Positions 1 through 6,106 of a DNA stretch of 16,180 bases are shown piece by piece. Positions within the stretch are counted from its first letter, which is position 1. Each line of letters begins with the position of its first letter. Under the pieces are notes generated by a model that worked only from the letters and a program-made list of their open reading frames with translations, did not search any database and was not told the DNA's origin. A program made the translations under genes and the position numbers. The stretch is from Bermanella sp051277445 (GTDB lineage Bacteria > Pseudomonadota > Gammaproteobacteria > Pseudomonadales > Oceanobacteraceae): the NCBI GenBank assembly GCA_051277445.1, contig JBNMQC010000043.1, forward strand, positions 1-16,180, read 5' to 3'.

Positions 1-135
1 CCAGAGCTTTTTCAAGTCTGGGCTTTTTTGATGGCTTACGATTGGTTGAAAGCCTGATCTTGGATATGAGTTAAACAATCTAACTCTGTATCAAACTTGC
101 TAAATGACTTTAGCGAATATGGTGGAGACGGCGGG
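1..135. repeat. Direct repeat copy 1 of the ssrA 3' flank
   Basis: This segment matches 191-325 base for base except for one difference (a at 119, t at 309). It contains most of a terminator hairpin (1-29, left arm cut by the window edge), a roughly 90-bp spacer, and the last 16 bases of the ssrA 3' end on the minus strand (120-135). The repeat offset is exactly 190 bp. Because the window begins inside the repeat, I cannot see whether more copies lie to the left. It could be a true tandem duplication, an integration scar, or an assembly artefact at a contig end. Confidence 0.9.
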
Positions 136-168
136 CGAACCCGGAACCTGTATTAGGGCCAACACGCT
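120..168 (-). pseudogene. Damaged duplicate of the ssrA (tmRNA) 3' end
   Basis: Read on the minus strand, the segment ends in CGTCTCCACCA, identical to the acceptor end of the intact tmRNA. The T-arm is broken: GGGTTCG is followed directly by CCCGCC, so AAC of the usual GGGTTCGAACCCCGCC is missing. The sequence 5' of it (about 142-157) does not match ssrA, but GTGTTGGC (near 157-164) matches again. It cannot form a tmRNA. Fragments of tmRNA 3' ends are typical scars of integrative elements that use ssrA as attachment site (established knowledge). Here the fragment sits in a tandem repeat with no integrase gene in view, so that origin is only an inference. Confidence 0.6.
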
Positions 169-182
169 CAAACTTTAGATAC

Positions 183-219
183 AAAAAAGCCCAGAGCTTT
201 TTCAAGTCTGGGCTTTTTT
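183..219 (-). terminator. Rho-independent terminator of ssrA
   Basis: A 13-bp perfect stem (183-195 with 207-219, core GCCCAGA/TCTGGGC) is flanked by A and T runs and lies about 90 bp beyond the tmRNA 3' end on the minus strand. The 11-nt loop can pair further (CTT/AAG). The A/T tracts make it potentially bidirectional. The same hairpin begins the outer repeat copy at 1-29. Confidence 0.85.
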
Positions 220-325
220 GATGGCTTACGATTGGTTGAAAGCCTGATCTTGGATATGAGTTAAACAATCTAACTCTGTATCAAACTTGCTAAATGACTT
301 TAGCGAATTTGGTGGAGACGGCGGG
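191..325. repeat. Direct repeat copy 2 of the ssrA 3' flank
   Basis: This is the inner copy of the 135-bp repeat, adjoining the intact tmRNA gene. It includes most of the terminator, the spacer and the last 16 bases of ssrA (310-325). Beyond 325 the two copies diverge: this copy continues as normal tmRNA T-arm, the outer copy does not. Confidence 0.9.
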
Positions 326-666
326 GTTCGAACCCGCGTCCGCCAACACTCCCCTCTCGGTTCTACATGTTTATTCTTTCTACTAGTTTAGCCCATCACC
401 GCCCGAAAGACAGGGTGCTTAGGGTGAGCCTAATACTATTTAGCAGTTTGGCCTTAGGCGAGCCTCCCGTGCGAGCTTATTCTGCGATGCTCTCGTTGTC
501 TGTTTATAAGCATCCAGACGCGGAGATTAGCGGCAATTAAGCCGCTAGTGCGTAGTTTTCGTCGTTTGCGACTATTAAAATGTACAACGGGGATTTAGGT
601 GATCGTTATACCCTCACCACATGCACCTAAAGCTTCATCATCGGCGTCGAATCCAAAATCGTCCCC
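310..666 (-). ncRNA. ssrA: tmRNA (transfer-messenger RNA)
   Basis: tmRNA rescues ribosomes stalled on broken mRNA: it acts first as alanyl-tRNA, then as template for a degradation tag, together with SmpB. On the minus strand the gene begins GGGGACGATTTTGGATTCGA and ends with T-arm GGGTTCGAACCCC and CGTCTCCACCA. The 5' GGGGACG pairs with CGTCTCC near the 3' end and includes the conserved G-U wobble at the third pair. CCA is encoded. The length of 357 nt compares with 363 in E. coli, and it is the one-piece form. Its own promoter lies just upstream and its terminator at 183-219. SmpB is encoded about 1.6 kb upstream on the same strand, beyond a porin gene. Confidence 0.97.
537..569 (-). other. 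tmRNA tag-peptide reading frame (ANDENYALAA)
   Basis: Within ssrA the minus strand reads GCA AAC GAC GAA AAC TAC GCA CTA GCG GCT TAA. The resume codon is GCA at 567-569 and the stop is at 537-539. The encoded tag ANDENYALAA is the E. coli one, ending in the LAA degron recognised by ClpXP (established). The upstream AATAGTC context before the resume codon is also conserved. Confidence 0.95.
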
Positions 667-688
667 AAAAGCTTTTTGGTTAAGCCTA

Positions 689-717
689 ATTGTATGCCTC
701 ATATTTGGCGAATACAA
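689..717 (-). promoter_or_regulatory. Likely sigma-70 promoter of ssrA
   Basis: On the minus strand, TTGTAT (712-717) and TACAAT (689-694) are separated by 17 bp. Transcription would start near 681, about 15 nt before the mature tmRNA 5' end at 666, leaving a short leader for RNase P to remove. Confidence 0.55.
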
Positions 718-772
718 GATAAGAGCCTGAATCTACAAACTTTTCTGTCATCAGGCTGGGGGTTGCCATACT

Positions 773-802
773 TTGATAGTTTGAATGTTTATTCGGTATA
801 AG
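773..802 (+). promoter_or_regulatory. Possible sigma-70 promoter of the porin gene
   Basis: TTGATA (773-778) and TATAAG (797-802) are 18 bp apart, predicting a start near 809 and a leader of about 190 nt. An inverted repeat AGCCTGA/TCAGGCT (724-730, 751-757) lies between this promoter and that of ssrA and could be an operator or chance. The 667-1000 stretch holds these two promoters and no supported gene. Confidence 0.4.
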
Positions 803-1000
803 TAGGGCCGTTGGGCCTCATCTTAGTGATTTAGGTTATAAAAACTGCACTTTTCAGTGTTGTTCTTCACAAATGACCCGCCCATTGATTTTTTTACAAA
901 AAAAATACTGATTTACGACGGAGGCTTCTATAGAATGCCGCCTTTTTATTTGACTGGCTGGTCAGGTAATTTCGAATCACTCACGTATTTTGGTGACATT

Positions 1001-2158
1001 ATGCAATTTACTCGTACTTTAGGGCGTGCATTACCTTTAGTAATGGCGACAGCGGTAACATCCGGTGTGGCTTTCGCTGCAGATCAAAGTGATCTGGAGA
1101 ATAGAGTTGAAGCGTTAGAAAAAGTTCAAATCACGGGTAGCTATCGTTTGAACTACACCGTGCAAGATTGGAATGAGCGTCAAGAAGACCGTGGCGGTGA
1201 TTTCCGCTTTAATCAGTTAAACCTAGGTGTGGAAACTGAAAAAAATGGTGTGCGCTTGTCTGCTCAGTACCGTATGTATGACAACAGCAACCCTTCTATG
1301 ATTCACCACTTGTATTTTGCGACAGATATCGATGATCAGTCTGAAATCCAAGTAGGTATCACTAAAGTCCCATTCGGTATCCAACCGTATGAGTCTCATA
1401 ATGACTGGGGTGATAATGCCTTATTCATGGGATTCAATGATGACTATGACACGGGCATTAAGTACATCACTCAACGTGGCCCGTTGAATGTGCAAGTGGC
1501 TTACTTCTCAAATGGTGATACAAAGCCGACGGATGCGGAGCGTTTTTCTGCTGACCTAGTGAGTTCTGCCGGTCAAGCCAATGAGGAAGCTCATCAGTTA
1601 AATTTCCACACTAGCTATAAAGTAGGTGGCAGTGAGTTTGGTGCCTCGACTCAGTTCACAGGTTTGTATAACTCTGAAACCAAGCAAATGGGTGATGCCT
1701 GGGCAGCGGCTGTTTTCTTAAACGGAAAGTACGATGCGTTAGGCGTTCAGTTGCAAGCGGGTCGTTATGAGTTTAATCCTGAAAACCCAGATGGCGTGAG
1801 CGAAGACTCCGTGCAAATGGGTGCTTTTGGCGCAACCTATCAAGTGGCATCAAAAGCGAATATGTATGTGGCTAACTTCCATTATGACCTGCCATTTAAA
1901 GGCGGCATTCTTGAGTTAGTACGTGTTTACACTGACTACAACCTGATCGACAAAGATGAGTCTAGCTTTAAAGACTCTCAAATCCACACTGTGGGCGCGA
2001 TGTTTGTAACTGGTGACTTGTATACCTTTGTTGACCTTACATCAGGCAAAAATGCATTATTTGTTGGCGGCGGCGATTATGAAAATGCCCTTGCTGCTGG
2101 TGATGGCGAAGATAAATGGAATCGTTTCCTAAACATTCAGTTTGGTTACTACTTCTAA
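1001..2158 (+). CDS. Outer-membrane porin-like beta-barrel protein
   Basis: The protein is 385 residues from this start. It opens with a signal peptide (positive MQFTRTLGR, hydrophobic core, likely cleavage after VAFA at residue 26). A short heptad-like stretch follows (SDLENRVEALEKV), then alternating polar/hydrophobic strands rich in aromatic and acidic residues. It ends in FGYYF; a C-terminal aromatic residue is the usual beta-signal for the BAM complex. This fits a gammaproteobacterial general or carbohydrate-type porin, but the substrate cannot be read from sequence. The frame is open upstream to 857, with an ATG at 935 behind GGAGG. I chose 1001 because the signal peptide begins there. 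Acidic, aromatic-rich composition is typical of marine porins. The gene separates ssrA from smpB and is convergent with smpB. Confidence 0.75.
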   Translation: MQFTRTLGRALPLVMATAVTSGVAFAADQSDLENRVEALEKVQITGSYRLNYTVQDWNERQEDRGGDFRFNQLNLGVETEKNGVRLSAQYRMYDNSNPSMIHHLYFATDIDDQSEIQVGITKVPFGIQPYESHNDWGDNALFMGFNDDYDTGIKYITQRGPLNVQVAYFSNGDTKPTDAERFSADLVSSAGQANEEAHQLNFHTSYKVGGSEFGASTQFTGLYNSETKQMGDAWAAAVFLNGKYDALGVQLQAGRYEFNPENPDGVSEDSVQMGAFGATYQVASKANMYVANFHYDLPFKGGILELVRVYTDYNLIDKDESSFKDSQIHTVGAMFVTGDLYTFVDLTSGKNALFVGGGDYENALAAGDGEDKWNRFLNIQFGYYF

Positions 2159-2163
2159 TAACG

Positions 2164-2202
2164 AAAAAGCCCAAACATCATTTGATGTTTGGGCTTTTTT
2201 TT
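2164..2202. terminator. Bidirectional terminator between porin gene and smpB
   Basis: A 17-bp perfect stem, AAAAAGCCCAAACATCA (2164-2180) with its complement at 2183-2199, has a tiny loop and ends in eight T on the plus strand and five T on the minus strand. It lies 6 nt after the porin stop and 44 nt after the smpB stop, so it can end both transcripts. Confidence 0.92.
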
Positions 2203-2245
2203 AATGATAAAACAAGTTAGGCAAGGGTATTAAAGAAAGGGCAAT

Positions 2246-2731
2246 CTAACGTACGTTGTGTTTCATAATGCGTTCTTTTTGTTTGTTCCAATCTTTTTGT
2301 TTGTCAGATTCACGCTTGTCGTGAGCCTGCTTACCTTTACCCAGTGCAATTTTGCATTTTACATAGGGGCCCTTCCAGTACATTTCTAAGGCAACCAGTG
2401 TGTAGCCTTTAGCATTTGCAGCCATTTCGAACTTATCGATCTCTTTGCGTTTAAGCAGAAGCTTTCGATTTCGTCTTGGGTCGCAAATAACATGTGTACT
2501 GGCGGTATTAAGTGGCGTGATGTTCGCACCGTGAAGCCAAGCTTCACCTTGGTGAATGACCACGAAAGCATCCACAAGCTGGGCTTTGCCCGCTCGGATA
2601 CTTTTCACTTCCCAACCTAATAATGCAACGCCGCATTCGGTTTTATCATCAAGCATGTAGTCGTGACGCGCACGTCTATTTTCGCAAATGCTTGAACCGC
2701 TGTTTTTGGATTTTTTATTACTCTTAGCCAT
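2246..2731 (-). CDS. smpB: SsrA-binding protein SmpB
   Basis: SmpB binds the tRNA-like part of tmRNA, delivers it to stalled ribosomes, and its C-terminal tail probes the empty mRNA channel. The 161-residue product has the family pattern: lysine-rich N-terminus, NRRARHDY, GWEVKSIRAGKA (near residues 39-50), HGANITPL, RKLLLKRKEI, and a basic tail DKRESDKQKDWNKQKERIMK. Length matches E. coli (160). The start gives the usual N-terminus. No Shine-Dalgarno sequence precedes the ATG, and a TATAAT box ends only 7 nt upstream (see findings). In many gammaproteobacteria smpB and ratA diverge directly; here a transporter gene lies between them. Confidence 0.97.
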   Translation of the reverse strand: MAKSNKKSKNSGSSICENRRARHDYMLDDKTECGVALLGWEVKSIRAGKAQLVDAFVVIHQGEAWLHGANITPLNTASTHVICDPRRNRKLLLKRKEIDKFEMAANAKGYTLVALEMYWKGPYVKCKIALGKGKQAHDKRESDKQKDWNKQKERIMKHNVR

Positions 2732-2738
2732 GGCAGCG

Positions 2739-2758
2739 ATTATAGGGGCGAATTCGCC
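2739..2758 (-). promoter_or_regulatory. smpB -10 box and overlapping 12-bp palindrome
   Basis: On the minus strand a perfect TATAAT (2739-2744) is followed by CGCTGCC and the smpB ATG. Just upstream, GGCGAATTCGCC (2747-2758) is a perfect palindrome lying where the promoter spacer would be. No good -35 hexamer is visible. The palindrome could be an operator or coincidence. Confidence 0.45.
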
Positions 2759-2840
2759 AAAAAGATACGCGATAAATAAGGGTTTAAGCGGGTTTTTTTA
2801 TGGTGAATTGAGCCATTTAAAACCTTACTGCTAGATTCCC

Positions 2841-2869
2841 TTGAGATAGCACTGAAAATTACACACAAT
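2841..2869 (+). promoter_or_regulatory. Likely promoter of the transporter-ratA-ratB operon
   Basis: TTGAGA (2841-2846, five of six) and CACAAT (2864-2869, four of six) are spaced by 17 bp. The predicted start near 2876 gives a leader of about 25 nt before the ATG at 2901, which has AGGA as ribosome binding site. Confidence 0.5.
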
Positions 2870-2900
2870 AACAGCAACGTTTTTATACACAGGAAGACAC

Positions 2901-4253
2901 ATGGCTGAGCAAAAGAGCATTCATGGTTTATGGCGTAGCCGCTGGCTATTTATTTTAGCCGCGACTGGTTCGGCGGTTGGCTTGGGTAATATTTGGAAAT
3001 TTCCCTATATTACAGGCGAAAATGGCGGCGGTGCATTCGTACTGGTCTATTTGGCGTGTATTTGTGTCATAGGTATTCCGGTGATGATTGCTGAGGTAAC
3101 CCTGGGTCGTCTTGGCCGACAAAGCCCGATCAACACCATGCACGCATTGGTGAAGGATCAAGGTACGGCTAAGTTTTGGGGCGGTATTGGTTGGATGGGG
3201 GCTGTATCGGGCTTTTTAATCCTTTCTTTCTACTCGGTTATTGCTGGCTGGTCTTTGGCTTATATTTTCCGCATGGCCGGTGGCGCATTTGACGGTGCGA
3301 CGGCTGAAAGTGTGGGCACCATCTTTGGTGATCTATTAAGTAATCCAGAAGCATTGCTAGGCTGGCATACCATTTTTATGGTTTTAACCATTGGTATTGT
3401 GGCGCGTGGTGTGAATAAAGGGTTAGAGCGTTCTATCAGTATCTTGATGCCGATGTTGTTCTTAATCTTGGTTATTCTATTGGGCTACTCCATGAGCACT
3501 GAAGGGTTTGGTGCGGGCTTTGATTTCTTATTTAGCTTTGATTTTTCTAAAATCACCGCCGAAAGTATCGTTGTAGCCTTAGGTCACGCCTTTTTCACGC
3601 TAAGCCTAGGCATGGGTGCGATCATGGCTTATGGCGCCTATATGCCGAAGAATTCTTCAATTGGTAAGACGGTTTTAACCGTTGCTTTCCTTGATACCTT
3701 AATCGCTTTAGTGGCGGGCTTGGTTATCTTCCCAATCGTATTCAGTAATGGTCTTGAAGCGGGCGCAGGTCCAGGCTTGTTATTCCAAACGCTACCGTTA
3801 GCGTTCTCTCAAATGCCAGCTGGTACCGTATTTGGCACCATGTTCTTCCTATTGGTGGCGTTCGCAGCTCTAAGTTCCGCTATTTCTTTGGGTGAGCCGG
3901 TTGTGGCTTGGGCCGTTGAAAGCAAAGGTATGAGCCGTGTTGCGGCTGCCACTTGGATTGGTATCGTTATTTGGTTATTGGGCGTCGGCACCATTTTGTC
4001 ATTCAACTTGTGGGCGGACTTCAAAATCTTTGGCCGCACCATTTTTGATAATTTGGACTTCCTAACCGCGAACATCATGCTACCGCTAGGTGGATTGCTT
4101 ATCGCTGTCTTTGTGGGTTGGGTCATGCATAAGCAAGATGTTGAAGACGAACTGAACATGGAAACCACCTTCATGTACAATGTGTGGCGTTTCCTAGTGA
4201 AGTTTATTGCGCCGGTAGCCGTTGCTATCGTACTGATAAACGGTTTGATCTAA
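2901..4253 (+). CDS. Sodium-dependent transporter, NSS/SNF family (LeuT fold)
   Basis: This is a 450-residue inner-membrane protein with 11-12 predicted hydrophobic segments. TM1 carries the family signature GSAVGLGNIWKFPY (residues 23-36), with N30 at the position of the LeuT sodium ligand. TM6 region ALGHAFFTLSLGMGAI and TM8 region ALSSAISLGEPVVAW also match the LeuT core. Members couple sodium influx to uptake of amino acids or related small molecules. The substrate here is not evident; bacterial relatives include tryptophan and tyrosine carriers. Only 13 nt separate it from ratA and no terminator intervenes, so it is probably cotranscribed with ratA and ratB. A sodium-driven carrier fits a marine host but does not prove one. 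Confidence 0.92.
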   Translation: MAEQKSIHGLWRSRWLFILAATGSAVGLGNIWKFPYITGENGGGAFVLVYLACICVIGIPVMIAEVTLGRLGRQSPINTMHALVKDQGTAKFWGGIGWMGAVSGFLILSFYSVIAGWSLAYIFRMAGGAFDGATAESVGTIFGDLLSNPEALLGWHTIFMVLTIGIVARGVNKGLERSISILMPMLFLILVILLGYSMSTEGFGAGFDFLFSFDFSKITAESIVVALGHAFFTLSLGMGAIMAYGAYMPKNSSIGKTVLTVAFLDTLIALVAGLVIFPIVFSNGLEAGAGPGLLFQTLPLAFSQMPAGTVFGTMFFLLVAFAALSSAISLGEPVVAWAVESKGMSRVAAATWIGIVIWLLGVGTILSFNLWADFKIFGRTIFDNLDFLTANIMLPLGGLLIAVFVGWVMHKQDVEDELNMETTFMYNVWRFLVKFIAPVAVAIVLINGLI

Positions 4254-4266
4254 TTTAAGGTAGTTT

Positions 4267-4701
4267 ATGGCCCACATTGAACGTTCAGCGCTGGTTATGC
4301 ACAGCGCTGAGCGCATGTTTGCATTAGTATGTGATGTGCAATCGTACCCGCAGTTCTTACCGTGGTGTGTGGGCGCCCATGTGGCGTCAGAGACAGACTC
4401 TGAATTAATTGCGGGCATGACCATCAAAAAAGGCGGTATCGAGCAAACGTTTACCACGCGTAACGTCAAGCAGGCCCCTGACTGGATGACACTCGAACTA
4501 GTGGATGGGCCTTTCGCAAAACTCAATGGTAAGTTTACCTTTCAGCCTCTTAATGAAGAGGCGTGCAAGGTGATATTAGAATTGGACTTTGAGGTAGCAG
4601 GTAAAATATTATCCATGACCCTAAGTCCAATTTTCAAGCAAGCCGCGAATACCATGGTAGATGCATTCGTGCAGCGTGCTGATGCAGTATATGGAGCCTA
4701 G
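4267..4701 (+). CDS. ratA: RatA, START/COQ10-domain protein
   Basis: The 144-residue product matches the RatA/COQ10-like START-domain family over its full length: IERSALVMHSAERMFALVCD, SYPQFLPWC (near residues 27-35), FTTRN, LVDGPFAKLNGKFTFQPL, and a final helix ending VQRADAVYG. E. coli RatA was described as a toxin blocking 70S ribosome formation, while eukaryotic homologues (Coq10) bind ubiquinone, so the true role is debated. It is followed directly by ratB; the spacer is one base (TAG then T then ATG). The GGAG ribosome site for ratB lies inside the ratA end, suggesting translational coupling. Its position near smpB is conserved in E. coli and Pseudomonas. Confidence 0.93.
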   Translation: MAHIERSALVMHSAERMFALVCDVQSYPQFLPWCVGAHVASETDSELIAGMTIKKGGIEQTFTTRNVKQAPDWMTLELVDGPFAKLNGKFTFQPLNEEACKVILELDFEVAGKILSMTLSPIFKQAANTMVDAFVQRADAVYGA

Positions 4702-4702
4702 T

Positions 4703-4999
4703 ATGGCGCAAATACAAGTTGAAGTTGCCTATGCAACCCCACAAAAACAGCGCATTATTGCCTTAGATGTGGAAGAAGGGTGTACCGTTTTACAAGCGGC
4801 TGAGCAATCAGGTATCTGTGATGTATTCCCTGAAATCAATTTAGCCGAAGCCAAAATGGGAATTTTTGGTAAAGCGGTGCGTAATCCAAGCGAAGAGCCG
4901 TTAAAATCGGCCGACCGTGTGGAAATCTATCGCCCACTGATCATTGACCCTAAAGTGGCCCGAGCAAACCGAGCGGCTAAGGCGGCGAAAAAGGCATAA
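4703..4999 (+). CDS. rnfH: RnfH/RatB family protein
   Basis: The product is 98 residues with an ubiquitin-like (beta-grasp) pattern. Markers are IQVEVAYATPQKQRI near the start, GCTVLQAAEQSG, KMGIFGKAVRNP and DRVEIYRPLIIDPK, then a lysine/alanine-rich tail. The ATG at 4703 is preferred over the in-frame ATG at 4661, which would overlap ratA. GGAG lies 7 nt upstream and the resulting N-terminus matches the family. The name RnfH comes from its linkage to rnf genes in some bacteria; its molecular role is unknown, and it is not established as an antitoxin. A terminator follows at 5020. Confidence 0.92.
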   Translation: MAQIQVEVAYATPQKQRIIALDVEEGCTVLQAAEQSGICDVFPEINLAEAKMGIFGKAVRNPSEEPLKSADRVEIYRPLIIDPKVARANRAAKAAKKA

Positions 5000-5019
5000 T
5001 TTGCACACTACCAGTTAGA

Positions 5020-5053
5020 CAATAAAAAAGGCCCATGAGGGCCTTTTTTATTG
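5020..5053. terminator. Bidirectional terminator between rnfH and bamE
   Basis: A 15-bp perfect stem has core GGCCC/GGGCC, a 4-nt loop (atga) and six A/T pairs at the base, extended by CAAT/ATTG. It lies 20 nt after the rnfH stop and 20 nt after the bamE stop, so it serves both convergent genes. Confidence 0.92.
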
Positions 5054-5073
5054 TCTTCTGTTTATGGTTGGGG

Positions 5074-5445
5074 TTAATCACCAAACACGGTTACCGGTTT
5101 ATCATCGGCTTTTTGCAGCTCAGGATCGGTGGATTCTGGCAATTCACCTTCAAAGTAGCTGTAGTTTTGTGCTTGGTCAAAGTGCACTCGAATGTGGTAA
5201 CTCTTCACTTCGTCTTCGCGACGCTCTGTGCGATAGGTGTAATCCCAAAAGCGCGTAGTGAAGGTGTCTTTGAGCACTGGATTGCCCATAATATAAGCCA
5301 CTTGGCCTTTATTCATGCCGGGTTTAAGCTTATCAAGCATGTCTTGAGTGACAATATTGCCCTGTTGAACATTGAGTTTATACACCTGCATTGAGCAAGC
5401 GCTTAAGAATATTAAAACTGTGGCTGTGATAATAAATCGAAACAT
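5074..5445 (-). CDS. bamE: Outer membrane assembly lipoprotein BamE (OmlA/SmpA)
   Basis: BamE is a small lipoprotein of the BAM complex that inserts beta-barrel proteins, such as the porin encoded in this window, into the outer membrane. The 123-residue precursor has a lipoprotein signal with lipobox LSAC (residues 14-17). Cys17 is the lipidation site, followed by Ser rather than Asp, consistent with outer-membrane sorting. The mature part shows the family pattern QGNIVTQDMLDKLKPGMNKG, VAYIMGNPVL and FWDYTYR. Its ribosome binding site is weak. It diverges from fur, as in Pseudomonas. Confidence 0.96.
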   Translation of the reverse strand: MFRFIITATVLIFLSACSMQVYKLNVQQGNIVTQDMLDKLKPGMNKGQVAYIMGNPVLKDTFTTRFWDYTYRTERREDEVKSYHIRVHFDQAQNYSYFEGELPESTDPELQKADDKPVTVFGD

Positions 5446-5476
5446 GTAGAATAACCGTCACTTAAAATTTGATTGC

Positions 5477-5504
5477 ATAATACCTGAAGTTGCGTTGCTC
5501 GCAA
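5477..5504 (-). promoter_or_regulatory. Likely bamE promoter with inverted repeat at -35
   Basis: On the minus strand TTGCGA (5499-5504) and TATTAT (5477-5482) are spaced by 16 bp. A perfect inverted repeat CGTTGC-tc-GCAACG (5493-5506) covers the -35 element and lies just upstream of fur, so it could bind a regulator of either gene. I see no clear Fur box and no convincing separate fur promoter in this 78-bp spacer. Confidence 0.45.
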
Positions 5505-5523
5505 CGACCAAAGAGCATACCCC

Positions 5524-5937
5524 ATGGCAGATGAAAACTTAGAATTACGCAAAGCAGGTCTTAAAGTGACACTGCCTCGAGTAAAAATACTGCAAATACT
5601 TGAAGCAGCGTCCGAACCGCACATGAGCGCGGAAGATGTGTACAAGGCATTGATGGATGCCGATGAAGAAGTGGGTCTTGCCACGGTTTATCGTGTATTG
5701 ACTCAGTTTGAAAGCGCAGGTTTAGTAGAGCGCCACAACTTTGATGGCGGCCACAGCGTGTTTGAACTTGATCGTGGCGATCACCATGACCACATGGTAT
5801 GTGTCAAAACCGGCCAAGTGATTGAGTTCGTAAACGAAGAAATTGAAAAGCTTCAGCACCAGATCGCTGAAGAATATGGTTATGAATTGGTTGAACACAA
5901 TCTAGTATTGTATGTAAAACCAAAGGGCGAAAAGTAA
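5524..5937 (+). CDS. fur: Ferric uptake regulator Fur
   Basis: Fur is an iron-sensing DNA-binding repressor of iron acquisition genes. The 137-residue protein has the winged-helix domain (GLKVTLPRVKILQIL, recognition region GLATVYRVLTQFESAGLV at 51-68) and a dimerisation domain. Likely metal ligands are H33, E81, H88 and H90. Only the first cysteine of the usual CxxC zinc motif is present (C93-V-K-T96), and the C-terminal CxxC is absent. P. aeruginosa Fur shares this single-cysteine form, so it is lineage-typical and not a defect. The start is set by the family N-terminus; upstream AAAGAG is a modest ribosome site. Confidence 0.97.
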   Translation: MADENLELRKAGLKVTLPRVKILQILEAASEPHMSAEDVYKALMDADEEVGLATVYRVLTQFESAGLVERHNFDGGHSVFELDRGDHHDHMVCVKTGQVIEFVNEEIEKLQHQIAEEYGYELVEHNLVLYVKPKGEK

Positions 5938-5952
5938 CCCTTAATGAATCAT

Positions 5953-5981
5953 AAAAAAAGCCAGCTAAGCTGGCTTTTTTT
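5953..5981. terminator. Bidirectional terminator between fur and recN
   Basis: Seven A, then stem GCCAGC/GCTGGC with a 3-nt loop, then seven T. The hairpin is symmetric: it lies 15 nt after the fur stop and about 125 nt beyond the recN stop on the minus strand. Confidence 0.9.
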
Positions 5982-6006
5982 ATGTCTGTTGTGTGTTGAA
6001 GGTAAT

Positions 6007-6076
6007 GCCTGCCTAACCCCATCCTTGGGGTATCGACAGGCTTGGCAGCTGGGGTTGCCATGTTCCCATCCTTGGG
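6007..6076. repeat. Nested inverted repeat and duplicated motif in recN 3' UTR
   Basis: ACCCCA-tcct-TGGGGT (6016-6031) lies inside an outer pair GCCTG (6007-6011) / CAGGC (6037-6041). The motif CCCATCCTTGGG occurs twice, at 6018-6029 and 6065-6076. Neither hairpin has a T run, so they are not classic terminators. They would be transcribed as the recN 3' UTR and may protect it, or be remnants of a small repeat family. Confidence 0.6.
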
Positions 6077-6106
6077 TCTCCGTCCACACAGAGTCGGTTG
6101 AGGCGG

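Noticed and set aside
857..1000. N-terminal extension of 48 residues on the porin
   Set aside because: The start at 1001 begins a clean signal peptide; the extension would bury it. The GGAGG before ATG 935 keeps a small doubt.
3809..4180. 123-codon minus-strand ORF inside the transporter gene
   Set aside because: It lies wholly antisense to a well-supported family member, has no ribosome site and has low-complexity composition.
4267..4999. ratA-ratB as a confirmed toxin-antitoxin pair
   Set aside because: The names suggest it, but RnfH is not established as an antitoxin and RatA resembles quinone-binding Coq10; the sequence does not decide.
5035..5394. 119-codon plus-strand ORF antisense to bamE
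   Set aside because: It begins inside a terminator hairpin and mirrors a clear bamE coding sequence.
5524..5937. Fur with a broken zinc site
   Set aside because: Loss of the second cysteine at position 96 is also seen in P. aeruginosa Fur, so it is a lineage feature and not damage.
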